Shown here: piece by piece, positions 27,328 through 35,833 of the stretch
Layout of the letters: each line of letters starts with the position of its first letter
How positions within the stretch are numbered: the first letter of the stretch is position 1
NCBI GenBank assembly: GCA_964569315.1
Contig: CAZMUZ010000013.1
Location: forward strand, 1 to 50,826
From: CADEFF01 sp964569315
GTDB lineage: Bacteria; Pseudomonadota; Alphaproteobacteria; Dongiales; Dongiaceae
DNA: 50,826 nt
Direction: 5' to 3'
The notes under the pieces: model-generated
The model's input: the letters and a program-made list of their open reading frames with translations, nothing else
Told to the model about the DNA's origin: nothing
The model's database searches: none
Made by a program: the position numbers and the translations under genes

Positions 27328-28519
27328 CGGGCTCCGGCTGCCAGGGCCGGACCAGCAGCCAGAAGGCGGCGGGACCGGCGATCGACACGGCGGCGAGCGC
27401 GATCACCATCGGCATCTGGGTTCCGTCGGCGGCATGGCCGATGCCGGCACCGATCAGGGCGGCGATCGTCATCTGCGAGAATCCGGCCAGCGCCGCCGCC
27501 GCCCCCGCCGCGCGCGGATAGGGGCCGATCGCGCCGGCGAGCGAGTTCGGCATCACCATGCCAGTGCCGACCATGTAGATCGCCGTCGGCAGCACGATCG
27601 AGAGCACGTCGGCGAAGCCCGCGAAGGCGAGGCCGAGCAGGAGAAGCCCGCCGAGGAGCGATATCGCGCCGCCGATCGCGATCAGCCGCCGCGTCTCGAT
27701 GCGGTTGGCGAATTTGCCGGCCAGCACGGCGCCGACGATGTAGCCGACCACGATGGCCGCAAAGCAATAGCCATAGGCGTCGGGGGAAAGCCCGATCATG
27801 TCGACCAGGATGAAGCTCGAGCCGGAGATGAAGCAGAAAATGCCGCTATAGGCGAAGGTGGCGGCGAGCGCATAGCCGACATAGCGCCGGTCGCGAAGGA
27901 GCTGCGCATAGGTCCGGATCATCCGCAGCGGCGCGATGGCGTACGGATCGGGGTCGCGGTTGGTTTCGGGCAGCAGGCAGGCGATGCCCGCGAGCGTGAG
28001 GATGCCGTAGGCCACCAGCACCGCGAAATTGGCGCGCCAGCCGAACCAGACCTCGAGATAGCCGCCGAGGATGGGGCCGAGCAGGGGCGCGATGGCGAGC
28101 GACGCGCTGAGATAGGAGAGGATGCGGGCCGAACCGGCACGGCCATGCACGTCGCGCACGACGGCGCGGGAAAGAACCTGGCCCGCGCAGGCGCCGAGCG
28201 CCTGCAGGAAGCGCGCAGCGATCAGGAACTCGATGGTCGGCGCCAGCATGCAGGCGACGCTGGCCAACGCATAGACGGCGAGACCGGCGATCAGCACCGG
28301 GCGACGGCCGAACCGGTCGGAGAGCGGGCCGTGGGCGAGCTGCGCCACGGCGAGGCCGGCGAGGAACACGCTCAAGGTGAGCTGCACCTCCGCCACGTCG
28401 GCATCGAAGGCACGCGCGAGCCCCGGCAGGGACGGCAGATAGAGATCGGTCGAGATCGCCCCCAGCGCCGCCATCATGGTGAGCAGCGCGGTGACGAGAA
28501 TTCCGTCGGGGCGGGGCAT
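27311..28519 (-). CDS. MFS multidrug transporter, Bcr/CflA family
   Basis: A 402-residue inner-membrane protein with about 12 hydrophobic segments. The Bcr/CflA start (LLTMMAALGAISTDLYLPSL), MFS motif A between helices 2 and 3 (GPLSDRFGRRPVL) and motif C in helix 5 (APLLGPILGGYL) are clear. The family exports drugs such as bicyclomycin, chloramphenicol or sulfonamides by proton antiport; substrates cannot be predicted here. The 3' end overlaps the convergent penicillin-binding protein gene by 17 bases. ATG 28519 gives the normal N-terminus. Confidence 0.9.
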   Translation of the reverse strand: MPRPDGILVTALLTMMAALGAISTDLYLPSLPGLARAFDADVAEVQLTLSVFLAGLAVAQLAHGPLSDRFGRRPVLIAGLAVYALASVACMLAPTIEFLIAARFLQALGACAGQVLSRAVVRDVHGRAGSARILSYLSASLAIAPLLGPILGGYLEVWFGWRANFAVLVAYGILTLAGIACLLPETNRDPDPYAIAPLRMIRTYAQLLRDRRYVGYALAATFAYSGIFCFISGSSFILVDMIGLSPDAYGYCFAAIVVGYIVGAVLAGKFANRIETRRLIAIGGAISLLGGLLLLGLAFAGFADVLSIVLPTAIYMVGTGMVMPNSLAGAIGPYPRAAGAAAALAGFSQMTIAALIGAGIGHAADGTQMPMVIALAAVSIAGPAAFWLLVRPWQPEPATSAG

Positions 28520-28685
28520 CGATGCGGGCTCGGAACTGGGGCGGGCAGGGGGCGGCCCCGCGCGGATCCCGACTTATAGGACCGCGGCGCTTCGATTGGC
28601 AAATTCGAGATCGCCTGCCATGGTTGACGCCCGGGCCGCAGGGGCGCTATGGCACGCGCCGGGCAGGGCGGGGGAAAAACGCGGC

Positions 28686-29156
28686 ATGGCAAAGCATCGG
28701 CCGGAAGGCCAGGCGCCGTTCATGAGCGCGGAGGCCTACGGCAAGAGCCTCAAGGGCCTCTCCGTCAACCTCCTGGTGAAGGACGTGCCGCGCGCTCTCC
28801 GGTTCCAGACCGAGGTGCTGGGCGCGCGGCTGGTCTATGGCGATCCGGATTTCGCGGTCGTCCGGTTCGACGGGCCTGCCGGCGACGCGCCGGCCGAATG
28901 GATGGTCCATGCCGACCACACCTATGGCGATCATCCGCTGCTCGCGCTCACCGGCGACGGCGCGTTGCGCGGGGTCGGCATCGAGCTCCGGCTGCATCAT
29001 TGCGATCCGGATGCGGCGGCGGCGCGGGCGCGGAAGCTCGGCTATGACGTGTTCGCGCCGCCTGCCGACAAGCCGCATGGGCTGCGCGAGGCCTATCTCA
29101 TCGATCCGGACGGCTATATGTGGGTGCCGGACGTGCCGCTGCGGTCGAAAGCTTGA
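28686..29156 (+). CDS. VOC superfamily protein (glyoxalase/bleomycin-resistance type)
   Basis: A 156-residue single-domain vicinal oxygen chelate protein. The beta-alpha-beta-beta-beta units are recognised from SVNLLVKDVPRALRFQTEVL and AYLIDPDGYMWVPDVPL. Candidate metal or substrate residues include HHCDP and the conserved acidic residues in the last strand, but no specific reaction can be assigned. ATG 28686 follows a GGGGGAAAA stretch; shorter starts, such as the ATG of MSAEAYG, are possible. Its stop overlaps the TTG start of the phosphodiesterase-like gene (29153-29156), implying coupling. Confidence 0.8.
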   Translation: MAKHRPEGQAPFMSAEAYGKSLKGLSVNLLVKDVPRALRFQTEVLGARLVYGDPDFAVVRFDGPAGDAPAEWMVHADHTYGDHPLLALTGDGALRGVGIELRLHHCDPDAAAARARKLGYDVFAPPADKPHGLREAYLIDPDGYMWVPDVPLRSKA

Positions 29157-30751
29157 GCGCTTTGCCTCACGCGCCGGACCTTTCCGTGGTCCCGGCGCCG
29201 CCGGCGAGCGGCTGCAGGCTCCTCGTCATCGGGCTGGACGCGGCGGAGCCATCCCTGCTGCGCCGCTGGGCGGCGATGGGAAAGCTTCCGACCCTGGCCG
29301 CTCTCATGGAGGGCGGCATCGTCAGGTCGCTCGCGCACGAGCCGGGGCTCTATACCGGCAGCGTCTGGCCGTCGCTCTTCACCGGTCGTTCGGCGGGCGC
29401 CCATGGGCGCTACAACAACCTGCAGCTTGTCCCGGGCAGCTATCGCGAGCGGCGGTTCGACCCGGCGATGCTCGGCGCCGATCCCTTCTGGCTCCGGTTT
29501 CCGGAAGCCGGTCTTCGCGCCCTGCTGTTCGATCTGCCGAAGATGCCGGTTTCGGCCGGCGCCGGCAGCCTGCTGGTGCGCGACTGGGGCACCCATGATG
29601 CGGAAGGCCCGCTCGCCACGGTGCCAAAGGCGCTCGCCGAGGAAATACGGGACGTCGGCGGTGGTGACCCGGTCGGCTCCTGCGATTCGTTCGGCGACCG
29701 CTCGCCCCTGCGCGAAAGGCTGACGGCGGCGCTCTGCGAGCGCGTCGGGCGGCGCACCGAACTTGCCTTGCATCTCCTCGGCAAGGGGCCGTTCGATCTC
29801 GCTTTCCTCGCCTTCAGCGAAACCCATTGCGGCGGCCATCATCTCTGGCGCGCCCACTGCCTGGCCGAGGCGGGGGGCGGGGGCGACGATCCGGCGGCCA
29901 ACCCCTATCTGCGGCTTTGCCAGACCATCGATGCGGCCATCGCCCGGATCGTCGCGGCGGTCGGCGCCTCGGTGCCGGTGCTCCTCTTCGCGAGCCACGG
30001 CATGGGCGATCATTTCGACGCGACCCATCTGCTGGATCGCGCCCTGCGGCGTCTCGATCTCGATACCGACCGTCCCGGCTTCTGGCGGGGGTCGGCCGCG
30101 GCGCTCTATCGGCTCCGCACGCCCTTGCCGCGCAGTCTGCGAGATCGCCTCGATCCCGCGATTCTCGCCCTCGCGCAGCGGGCGCTGGCGCGCGACCGCG
30201 CGCGTCGCCGCTGGTTCCAGGTGGCGACCAACGACAATGCCGCCGGCGTCAGGCTCAATCTCGTCGGGCGCGAGCCGCGGGGGCTCATCCCGGCGGACGA
30301 GGCGGAGGCCACCCGCGATTTTCTCCGCAGCCGGCTGCTCGAGCTCCGCAATGCGGACACAGGCGAGCCTGCCTTTACGGACGTCGTCGATCGGCACAAG
30401 GCATTCTCGGGCGGCCGCAGCGGCGACCTGCCGGATCTCGTCCTGTTGTGGAACCAGTCGCGGGAGTTCGCCGGCCTCGCGGCGCCTTGGTGCGGCGAGC
30501 TGCGCGGCCGGTTTCGCGGCAGTCGCGTGGGCGATCATCGCGCAGAGGGGATGCTGATCGCCGGCGCGCCCGGTCTCCGACCCGATCGGCAGACGGGACC
30601 GATACCGGTCATGGCCGTGGCGCCCACGATCTGCGCGGCGCTGGGGCTCCAAGGCGCGGCCTTCGACGCGCCGCCCCTCGCCGAGTTCGTGGCGGCGGTC
30701 CGCGATGCTCGAGGCGCGCGCCGGCAACGCCATCCGATGGAAGCCCTATGA
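29153..30751 (+). CDS. Alkaline-phosphatase-superfamily (type I phosphodiesterase/nucleotide pyrophosphatase-like) enzyme
   Basis: A roughly 532-residue cytoplasmic protein of the alkaline phosphatase fold. The first metal aspartate is in LLVIGLDAAEPSLL, the likely nucleophile region is SVWPSLFTGRSAGAHG and later metal ligands are in FSETHCGGHHLW and LLFASHGMGDHF. Relatives hydrolyse phosphodiesters or transfer phospho groups to lipids or glycans; many sit with glycosyltransferases, as here. No signal peptide is seen. TTG 29153 overlaps the VOC gene stop and is the probable coupled start; in-frame alternatives occur downstream. The next gene overlaps it by four bases (ATGA at 30748). Substrate unknown. 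Confidence 0.8.
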   Translation: MSALPHAPDLSVVPAPPASGCRLLVIGLDAAEPSLLRRWAAMGKLPTLAALMEGGIVRSLAHEPGLYTGSVWPSLFTGRSAGAHGRYNNLQLVPGSYRERRFDPAMLGADPFWLRFPEAGLRALLFDLPKMPVSAGAGSLLVRDWGTHDAEGPLATVPKALAEEIRDVGGGDPVGSCDSFGDRSPLRERLTAALCERVGRRTELALHLLGKGPFDLAFLAFSETHCGGHHLWRAHCLAEAGGGGDDPAANPYLRLCQTIDAAIARIVAAVGASVPVLLFASHGMGDHFDATHLLDRALRRLDLDTDRPGFWRGSAAALYRLRTPLPRSLRDRLDPAILALAQRALARDRARRRWFQVATNDNAAGVRLNLVGREPRGLIPADEAEATRDFLRSRLLELRNADTGEPAFTDVVDRHKAFSGGRSGDLPDLVLLWNQSREFAGLAAPWCGELRGRFRGSRVGDHRAEGMLIAGAPGLRPDRQTGPIPVMAVAPTICAALGLQGAAFDAPPLAEFVAAVRDARGARRQRHPMEAL

Positions 30752-31866
30752 CGCCGAACGCGTTGATGCGAGCCGCGCCGCTCGTTGCGCCGGCGGTCGC
30801 GGCGGCGGTGCCGCTCGTCAGCATCGTGATCCGCAGCTACAACTGCGCCCCCTATGTCGCAGCCGCGATCGAGAGCGCGCTCGCCCAGACCCATTCGCGC
30901 ATCGAGATCGTCGTCGTGGATGACGGCTCCGAGGACGGCACCATGGCCGTGCTGGCCCGCTATGCCTCCCGCGTCGCCGTGCTGGCCGGCCGGAATGGCG
31001 GACAGGCCGATGCGATCAATCGCGGTTTTCTCGCCAGCTCGGGCGACTATCTCTGGTTCCTCGACGGCGACGACCTCCTGGAGCCGCACGCGGTCGCCGC
31101 GGCGCTTGCGGCGTGGAAACGCGGCACGCTTCGCCTCAGCGCCGCCTTGCGCGCGATCGATGCGGACGGCCGCGACATCGGCCGGCTGCTTCGGCCGGAA
31201 GCGGCGCCGGGCGCGGACAAGGCCAGGATCTATCGATATCCCGAACTCGCTCCCCATGTGCCCACCAGCGGCAACATGTTCGCGCGCGAGGTGCTGGCGC
31301 GCCTCCTGCCGATGCCGGCCGCCGAGTGGCGCCAGGCCCCTGATCTTTATCTGAATGTGCTGAGCGCCCTCGCCGGGCCGGTGCAGGTGGCGCCGGAGCC
31401 GCTCGCGCGCTACCGGGTCCATCGCGGCAGCGCGTCGATGCGATGGCCGGCGCAGCTCGCCCTGCTCCGCGACCGCACACACGCCTTCTCCCGTCTGGAA
31501 ACGGCCGCTCGCCGGCTGAGGCTCGAGCCCTCGGCGGCGGTCGGCATGGTCCCGTCGCTGCACCATGCGCTGCTGCGCGTGCTTTCCTTCCGGCTCGACC
31601 GAAGAACCCACGCCTTTCCGAGCGACAGCCGTCTGGGCCTGCTGGGGCTCGTCCTCCGTTCCGCCTGCTGTCCGGGCAAGGCCGATTTCCGGCATTGGCG
31701 CCGCGGCGTCGTCGCCGCCATCGCGGCGGCGCTGCTGTTCCTGCCGCAAGGGTTCATTCGCGCGCGCTACGACCGGATTCTCGTGGGACCGCGCTTCCAG
31801 GCGGTCCTGCGGCGCGAGGCGCGGACCGATTCCGGCCGGGACCGGGCGGATCGAGCCGGACTCTAG
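30748..31866 (+). CDS. Family 2 glycosyltransferase
   Basis: A 372-residue GT-A transferase. The opening strand PLVSIVIRSYNCAPYVAAAI, the nucleotide-binding IVVVDDGSEDGT and the DxD-type motif WFLDGDDLLEPH are typical of GT2. A histidine-containing HVPTSGNMF segment follows in the acceptor half. A hydrophobic stretch at about residues 305-330 (VVAAIAAALLFLPQG) may attach it to the membrane. Its ATG overlaps the phosphodiesterase-like gene by four bases, so these two genes and the VOC gene form one coupled operon. The sugar donor and the glycan made are unknown. Confidence 0.88.
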   Translation: MTPNALMRAAPLVAPAVAAAVPLVSIVIRSYNCAPYVAAAIESALAQTHSRIEIVVVDDGSEDGTMAVLARYASRVAVLAGRNGGQADAINRGFLASSGDYLWFLDGDDLLEPHAVAAALAAWKRGTLRLSAALRAIDADGRDIGRLLRPEAAPGADKARIYRYPELAPHVPTSGNMFAREVLARLLPMPAAEWRQAPDLYLNVLSALAGPVQVAPEPLARYRVHRGSASMRWPAQLALLRDRTHAFSRLETAARRLRLEPSAAVGMVPSLHHALLRVLSFRLDRRTHAFPSDSRLGLLGLVLRSACCPGKADFRHWRRGVVAAIAAALLFLPQGFIRARYDRILVGPRFQAVLRREARTDSGRDRADRAGL

Positions 31867-31896
31867 GAAATTCGCCGCCGCGGCGCGCGGTGCGCC

Positions 31897-32700
31897 TCAG
31901 GCGATGGTCGGTTGGAGCGCCGGCTCGCCGTCGCCGCGGCCGTAGCGATGCAGGTCGAGGCCGTTCTCCGCGAGCCAGTTTCGCGCCTTCTTCACGTCGC
32001 GCGTGAGTTCGGCGACGATGCGCCAGAAGCGCGCGCCGTGATTCATCTCGCAGAGATGCGCGACCTCATGCGCGACGACGTAGTCGATCACGAACTTCGG
32101 CGCCAGCATCAGCCGCCAGGAAAAGGCGAGCTCGCCGGAATCGGCGCAGGAGGCCCAGCGCGTCTTCGGATCGCGGATGCGCACGCGGCGCACCTTCTTG
32201 CCGATGAGCGCCGCCTTGTCGTGGGCGAGTTCGGAGATCTCGCGCCGTGCCTCGAGCTTCAGCCAGTCCTCGACGCGGCGCGCGAGATGCTCGAGCCGGC
32301 CGGCGACGTGAATCTCGCCGTCCTCGCACCAGACCACGCCGCGCGCCTTCGGCCGGTGCCGGATGCGATGCGGCTGGCCGAGGAACGGGAGCTGCTTGCC
32401 GGGCGCGAACGGGATGCCTTCGGGGAGCAGGCTGAGGCGCTCGCGGATCCAGGCCTTGTTGGTGAGCGCGAAATGCCGGCCCTGCTCGCGGCTCGCCCGG
32501 CGGGGCAGCACCACCACCACGTTCCCGGCGCTCATATCGAGCCGCAGGATGATCCGATGGGCCTGGTTATTTTTCTTGTAAATCAGCGGGATACGCCGCG
32601 CGTCCAGGGTCAGCACCTGGGCGCCCGCAAGCCGCTTCACCCGCCTCTTGGCGGCAACGGAACGGCGGGTCGAGGGGGAACGGGTACGCGCGCGAGCCAT
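31897..32700 (-). CDS. YgjP/SprT-like zinc metallopeptidase (DUF45, M48-type)
   Basis: A 267-residue protein. The family-specific region WASCADSGELAFSWRLMLAP is followed by the zinc motif VVAHEVAHLCEMNHGARFW, in which two histidines and a downstream residue would bind zinc. The N-terminal half (LRLDMSAGNVVVVLPRRAS, and the IRERL segment) matches YgjP. The N-terminus has about 20 basic residues without signal-peptide character, so it is cytoplasmic. The cellular role is not established for this family. It is convergent with the glycosyltransferase gene, 30 bases apart. Confidence 0.88.
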   Translation of the reverse strand: MARARTRSPSTRRSVAAKRRVKRLAGAQVLTLDARRIPLIYKKNNQAHRIILRLDMSAGNVVVVLPRRASREQGRHFALTNKAWIRERLSLLPEGIPFAPGKQLPFLGQPHRIRHRPKARGVVWCEDGEIHVAGRLEHLARRVEDWLKLEARREISELAHDKAALIGKKVRRVRIRDPKTRWASCADSGELAFSWRLMLAPKFVIDYVVAHEVAHLCEMNHGARFWRIVAELTRDVKKARNWLAENGLDLHRYGRGDGEPALQPTIA

Positions 32701-32758
32701 CCTTGCGCTATAGCGGTCGGCACCCCTCGCGGCAAGAGGGCGCCGACCGGCATGGGAA

Positions 32759-33682
32759 TTACTTCCTGTGGATAGTTGTCCCGTCCGCCTCCCGATCGAG
32801 TAGTGCCGCCTTCACCCGCTTGCCCCATCGATAGCCCCCGATCTCGCCGTCGGCCCGGCGGATGCGATGGCAGGGGACGATCACCGCGACCGGGTTGGCG
32901 GCGCAGGCCTGGCCGACCGCTTGGGCCCCGCCCGGGCGGCCGACCCGGCGGGCGATCTCGCCGTAGCTGAGAGTGACGCCGACCGGGATCCGGCGCAGCT
33001 CCTCCCAGACCCGGCGCTGGAAGGCGGTTGCCCGGATGTCGAGCGGCAGGTCGATATGGGGCTGCTGGCCCACCAGATGGTTAAGGAGCGCATCGAGGGC
33101 GGGCTCGAGCGCCGCCTCGTCGCGGCGGATCCGGGCCGCCGGGAACTCGCGCCGAAGCGCCCCCAGCAGCGCCTCGTCCTTCTGGCCGATCGAGACGAAG
33201 CAGACGCCCCGCTCGGTGGCGGCGACCAGCAGCCGCCCGAGCGGCGAGCTGGCGACGCCATAGCCGATCCTGGCGTCGAGCCCGCCCTTGGCATAGCTCG
33301 CCGGCGTCATGCCGAGCTCGGCCGCGGCCCGTTCATAGACCCGGCTCGCCGAGCCGAAGCCGGCATCGTAGGTGGCGGCGGCAACGCCGGCGCCCTGCTG
33401 CAGCCCGGCGCGGAACCGGCCGACCCGGTGGGCATCGGCATATTGCCGGGGCGTGACCCCCATCGCCTGCTTGAAGAGCCGCTGCAGGTGCCAGGGGCTG
33501 ATGCCGCAATGGCGGCCGAGCTCGGCAAGGGTCACCGGGCCGGCCTCGGCCTCGGCATTGTCCGGTGCGACGCGCCGCTCGATATAGCGGCAGGCACGCT
33601 GGACCGCGGCGAGCTGGCGCCGCGGCGGGCTCCGTTCGGCGGTGGAGGCAATCTCCGTCTCCGATGCCTCGGGCGAAAACAT
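32759..33682 (-). CDS. AraC-type regulator fused to O6-alkylguanine-DNA alkyltransferase (Ada-like, no zinc domain)
   Basis: A 307-residue bifunctional protein. Residues about 35-130 form an AraC helix-turn-helix pair (LAELGRHCGISPWHLQRLFK, then ATYDAGFGSASRVYERAA). Residues about 145-307 form the alkyltransferase with the active site IVPCHRI and the FQRRVWEELRRIPVG segment. The cysteine accepts alkyl groups from O6-alkylguanine. Classical Ada has an N-terminal zinc domain that senses methyl phosphotriesters; that domain is absent here, so activation must differ. ATG 33682 is backed by GGAG seven bases upstream; the frame is open to 33718. It is divergent from a VOC gene. Confidence 0.9.
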   Translation of the reverse strand: MFSPEASETEIASTAERSPPRRQLAAVQRACRYIERRVAPDNAEAEAGPVTLAELGRHCGISPWHLQRLFKQAMGVTPRQYADAHRVGRFRAGLQQGAGVAAATYDAGFGSASRVYERAAAELGMTPASYAKGGLDARIGYGVASSPLGRLLVAATERGVCFVSIGQKDEALLGALRREFPAARIRRDEAALEPALDALLNHLVGQQPHIDLPLDIRATAFQRRVWEELRRIPVGVTLSYGEIARRVGRPGGAQAVGQACAANPVAVIVPCHRIRRADGEIGGYRWGKRVKAALLDREADGTTIHRK

Positions 33683-33890
33683 GGGGCTTCTCCGGGTTCG
33701 AACATGGCGGCCGGGCATCGTTCTAAGGCTGCCAGCCTGCGCCCGCTATCCGAAGCTTGCGGCGATTTCTCGGGCGAGGATGCCCCCGGGCCCTGCGCCG
33801 GTCCCGGGCGCTCTCCCCGCGGCTTCCGGAGGCTGGCGCGGGCGGCCGATTCCGGACTAGCCTGATGCATCCTTTCCGAGGATTCGGCTC

Positions 33891-34310
33891 ATGGCGCTCC
33901 CGGCCTTTCATCTCGCCTTCCCGGTCAAAGACCTCGCAAGCACGCGCGGTTTCTACGAGTCGCTGCTCGGCTGCCGGGTCGGGCGCACCGCCGAAACCTG
34001 GATCGATTTCGATTTCTTCGGTCACCAGATCTCGGCCCATGTGAAGCCCGAGGAAACCGCGCTTGCCCGCACCAACGCGGTCGATGGCGACGAGGTGCCG
34101 GTGCGCCATTTCGGCGCGATCCTGGCGTGGGACGACTGGCAGGCGCTCGCCGACCGGCTCTCCGCCGCCGGCACCCGCTTCATCATCGAGCCGCATGTCC
34201 GCTTCAAGGGCGAGGTGGGCGAGCAGGGCACCTTCTTCCTGCTCGATCCGAGCGGCAATGCGCTCGAATTCAAGTCCTTCCGCGACATGAGCCGCGTCTT
34301 CGCAAGCTGA
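33891..34310 (+). CDS. VOC superfamily protein (glyoxalase-like)
   Basis: A 139-residue VOC protein with an intact beta-alpha-beta-beta-beta pair: FHLAFPVKDLASTRGFYESL, the IDFDFFGHQISAH strand and the C-terminal TFFLLDPSGNALEFKSF. H (in FHLAFPV), H (in GHQISAH) and E (in NALEFK) are at the positions that bind a divalent metal in dioxygenase-like members. This is more consistent with an active metalloenzyme than with a simple binding protein. Reaction unknown. ATG 33891 gives the normal family start. It is convergent with the YcgN-like gene, 33 bases apart. Confidence 0.85.
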   Translation: MALPAFHLAFPVKDLASTRGFYESLLGCRVGRTAETWIDFDFFGHQISAHVKPEETALARTNAVDGDEVPVRHFGAILAWDDWQALADRLSAAGTRFIIEPHVRFKGEVGEQGTFFLLDPSGNALEFKSFRDMSRVFAS

Positions 34311-34343
34311 GCTACGGCGCTTCGGACCCCGAGAGGCGGCGCC

Positions 34344-34787
34344 TCAGCGGATCCAGTCGATCACCCGCTCTTCGGCGTCCTCGACCTCGGTTTCCGGGAT
34401 CACCTTGCCGCGCACCGACACGCCGGCCTGGTGCACGGTTTCGGCGCTGCCCGAGACCAGCGGGTGCCACCAGCGGAGATCCTTGCCCTCGTCGATCAGG
34501 CGATAGGCGCAGCTCCGCGGCAGCCAGGAGAGCGTGCCGGCCATGCGCGCGCTGAGCTTGATGCAGTCCGGCACCAGCGTCTTGCGCTTCGCATAGTTGC
34601 TGCAGCGGCAGGTTTCGGCATCGAGCAGGCGGCAGGCGACGTCGGTGAACTCGATCGCGCCGGTATCCTCGTCGATGAACTTGACGGTGCAGCAGCGTCC
34701 GCAGCCGTCGCAGAGCGACTCCCATTCGGGCCGGCTCATCTCGGCGAGGGTCTTGGTCTTCCAGAAAGGCCTGGGTTTGCGCGCCAT
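34344..34787 (-). CDS. YcgN family (UPF0260) cysteine-cluster protein
   Basis: A 147-residue protein defined by WESLCDGCGRCCTVKFID near residue 25, followed by further cysteines in CRLLDAETCRCSNY, LVPDCIKL and SCAYRL. These nine cysteines make a metal or Fe-S cluster site likely, as in the CxxCxxCC family, but the activity is unknown. ATG 34787 starts the recognisable MARKPRPFWKTKTLAEM sequence. It lies 4 bases after the stop of the small membrane protein gene upstream, so the two are cotranscribed. Confidence 0.9.
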   Translation of the reverse strand: MARKPRPFWKTKTLAEMSRPEWESLCDGCGRCCTVKFIDEDTGAIEFTDVACRLLDAETCRCSNYAKRKTLVPDCIKLSARMAGTLSWLPRSCAYRLIDEGKDLRWWHPLVSGSAETVHQAGVSVRGKVIPETEVEDAEERVIDWIR

Positions 34788-34791
34788 CGGT

Positions 34792-34980
34792 TCAGAGCAG
34801 CGTCCCGCGCGGCCCGCCGTCGGCTTCCGCGCCGACGAAGGGTTCGGTCGGCAGGCTTCCGATCTCGTTGCCGCCGTTCGCGAGCGGCTCCTGCGACTTG
34901 AGGAACGCCCAGATGCCGACGGCAAGCACGAGCACGATGCCGAGAATGGCGGCGGCGAGCGCGATAAGGCCTTTTGGCAT
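34792..34980 (-). CDS. Small single-pass membrane protein
   Basis: A 62-residue protein with one strongly hydrophobic segment at residues 4-24 (LIALAAAILGIVLVLAVGIW) and a short polar C-terminal tail. No known domain is seen. It ends 4 bases before the YcgN-like gene. The start at ATG 34980 is chosen because the hydrophobic segment follows at once; the frame is open to 35016. Real expression is likely from its coupling to ycgN, but function is unknown. Confidence 0.6.
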   Translation of the reverse strand: MPKGLIALAAAILGIVLVLAVGIWAFLKSQEPLANGGNEIGSLPTEPFVGAEADGGPRGTLL

Positions 34981-35012
34981 GACGAGAGCGTCTCCGCTAT
35001 TGCCCCGAGACG

Positions 35013-35693
35013 TCAATAAGGCGAGAGCGCGTCGCGCAGCGGCTGCGCGTTCGGGTTGGTGAAGCGCCGTTCGATCACGATCGCATAGGGCGTGGCGCCG
35101 GTGCCGTAATAGCTCGCGTTCCAGCTATCGCGCTTCAGGATGCCGGCGCCCTCCAGCGACACGCCGCCGAACAGCCCCGCGGTCTTCGCGAAGCTGTAGA
35201 CGTCGGATTCGAGATTGGTCGTGGTCGAGGCCTCGAGCCCCTTGCCGAGCGGGCCCGCCGCCATGCTGACCTCGCCGCCGAGCTTCATCTGGTTGTCGAT
35301 CACCGCATCGAGCGCCTTCTCGCTCATGATGGTGAGCACCACCTCGGAGACCTGGCCGCCGATCTGCAGGCCGAGGCTGCCGGCCGCGAGCGTATAGAAG
35401 GCGGGATTGCTCCAGCCCTGGTTCGTGTCGCGCACCACCAGCACGCCCGACCCGCCTTCGCCGCCGATGATGAAACCGCCCTTGATGAGCTCGGGGAAGA
35501 TCATCAGGGCCTTCGCCCGCTTCACATAGTTCGGCAGCTCGGCGAACTCGGGGCTCTGGATCAGCTTGTCGAAGGTGATCCGCGCCTTGTCGATGATTTC
35601 CTGCTGGTCGGAGAGCGCCATCGCGGGACGGGCGAAAGCGAGCCCGAGCAGCAGAAAGCCGATCACCGCGATGAACGCATTGCGCCGAATCAT
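35013..35693 (-). CDS. Secreted SYLF-domain (Ysc84-like) lipid-binding protein
   Basis: A 226-residue exported protein. The signal peptide (NAFIAVIGFLLLGLAFARP, cleavage likely after AMA) is followed by the SYLF domain: the region PNYVKRAKALMIFPELIKGG, the glycine-rich GGEGGSGVLVVRD and the C-terminal YGTGATPYAIVIERRF. SYLF domains bind phosphoinositide-type lipids in eukaryotes, but the bacterial role is unknown and may concern the envelope. An excellent ribosome binding site (GGAGGAATTTTC) precedes ATG 35693. Confidence 0.9.
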   Translation of the reverse strand: MIRRNAFIAVIGFLLLGLAFARPAMALSDQQEIIDKARITFDKLIQSPEFAELPNYVKRAKALMIFPELIKGGFIIGGEGGSGVLVVRDTNQGWSNPAFYTLAAGSLGLQIGGQVSEVVLTIMSEKALDAVIDNQMKLGGEVSMAAGPLGKGLEASTTTNLESDVYSFAKTAGLFGGVSLEGAGILKRDSWNASYYGTGATPYAIVIERRFTNPNAQPLRDALSPY

Positions 35694-35833
35694 GAAAATT
35701 CCTCCAGGCAGTGTCCGTTTGACTTGACCCCCCCGCCGAGTCGTCCAAGGCGGAGCTTAGAGAACAGGCCGATTTTGGCAATTCCGAGGCGCGGGGGCCG
35801 AAAACCGGCCGGCGCACCCGCGGGCGGTCTCGC

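Noticed and set aside
32767..32775. TGTGGATAG, one mismatch from a DnaA box
   Set aside because: It is single, lies inside the 3' end of the Ada-like gene, is 17 kb from dnaA and has no companion boxes.
33695..33703. GGTTCGAAC, like a tRNA T-loop
   Set aside because: No acceptor, anticodon or D-arm can be folded around it; it lies in the leader of the Ada-like gene.
34306..34350. Hairpin at the end of the convergent VOC and YcgN-like genes
   Set aside because: Arms GCTGA/TCAGC and GGCGC/GCGCC exist but with a bulge, and they overlap coding sequence without a T-tract; too weak to call a terminator.
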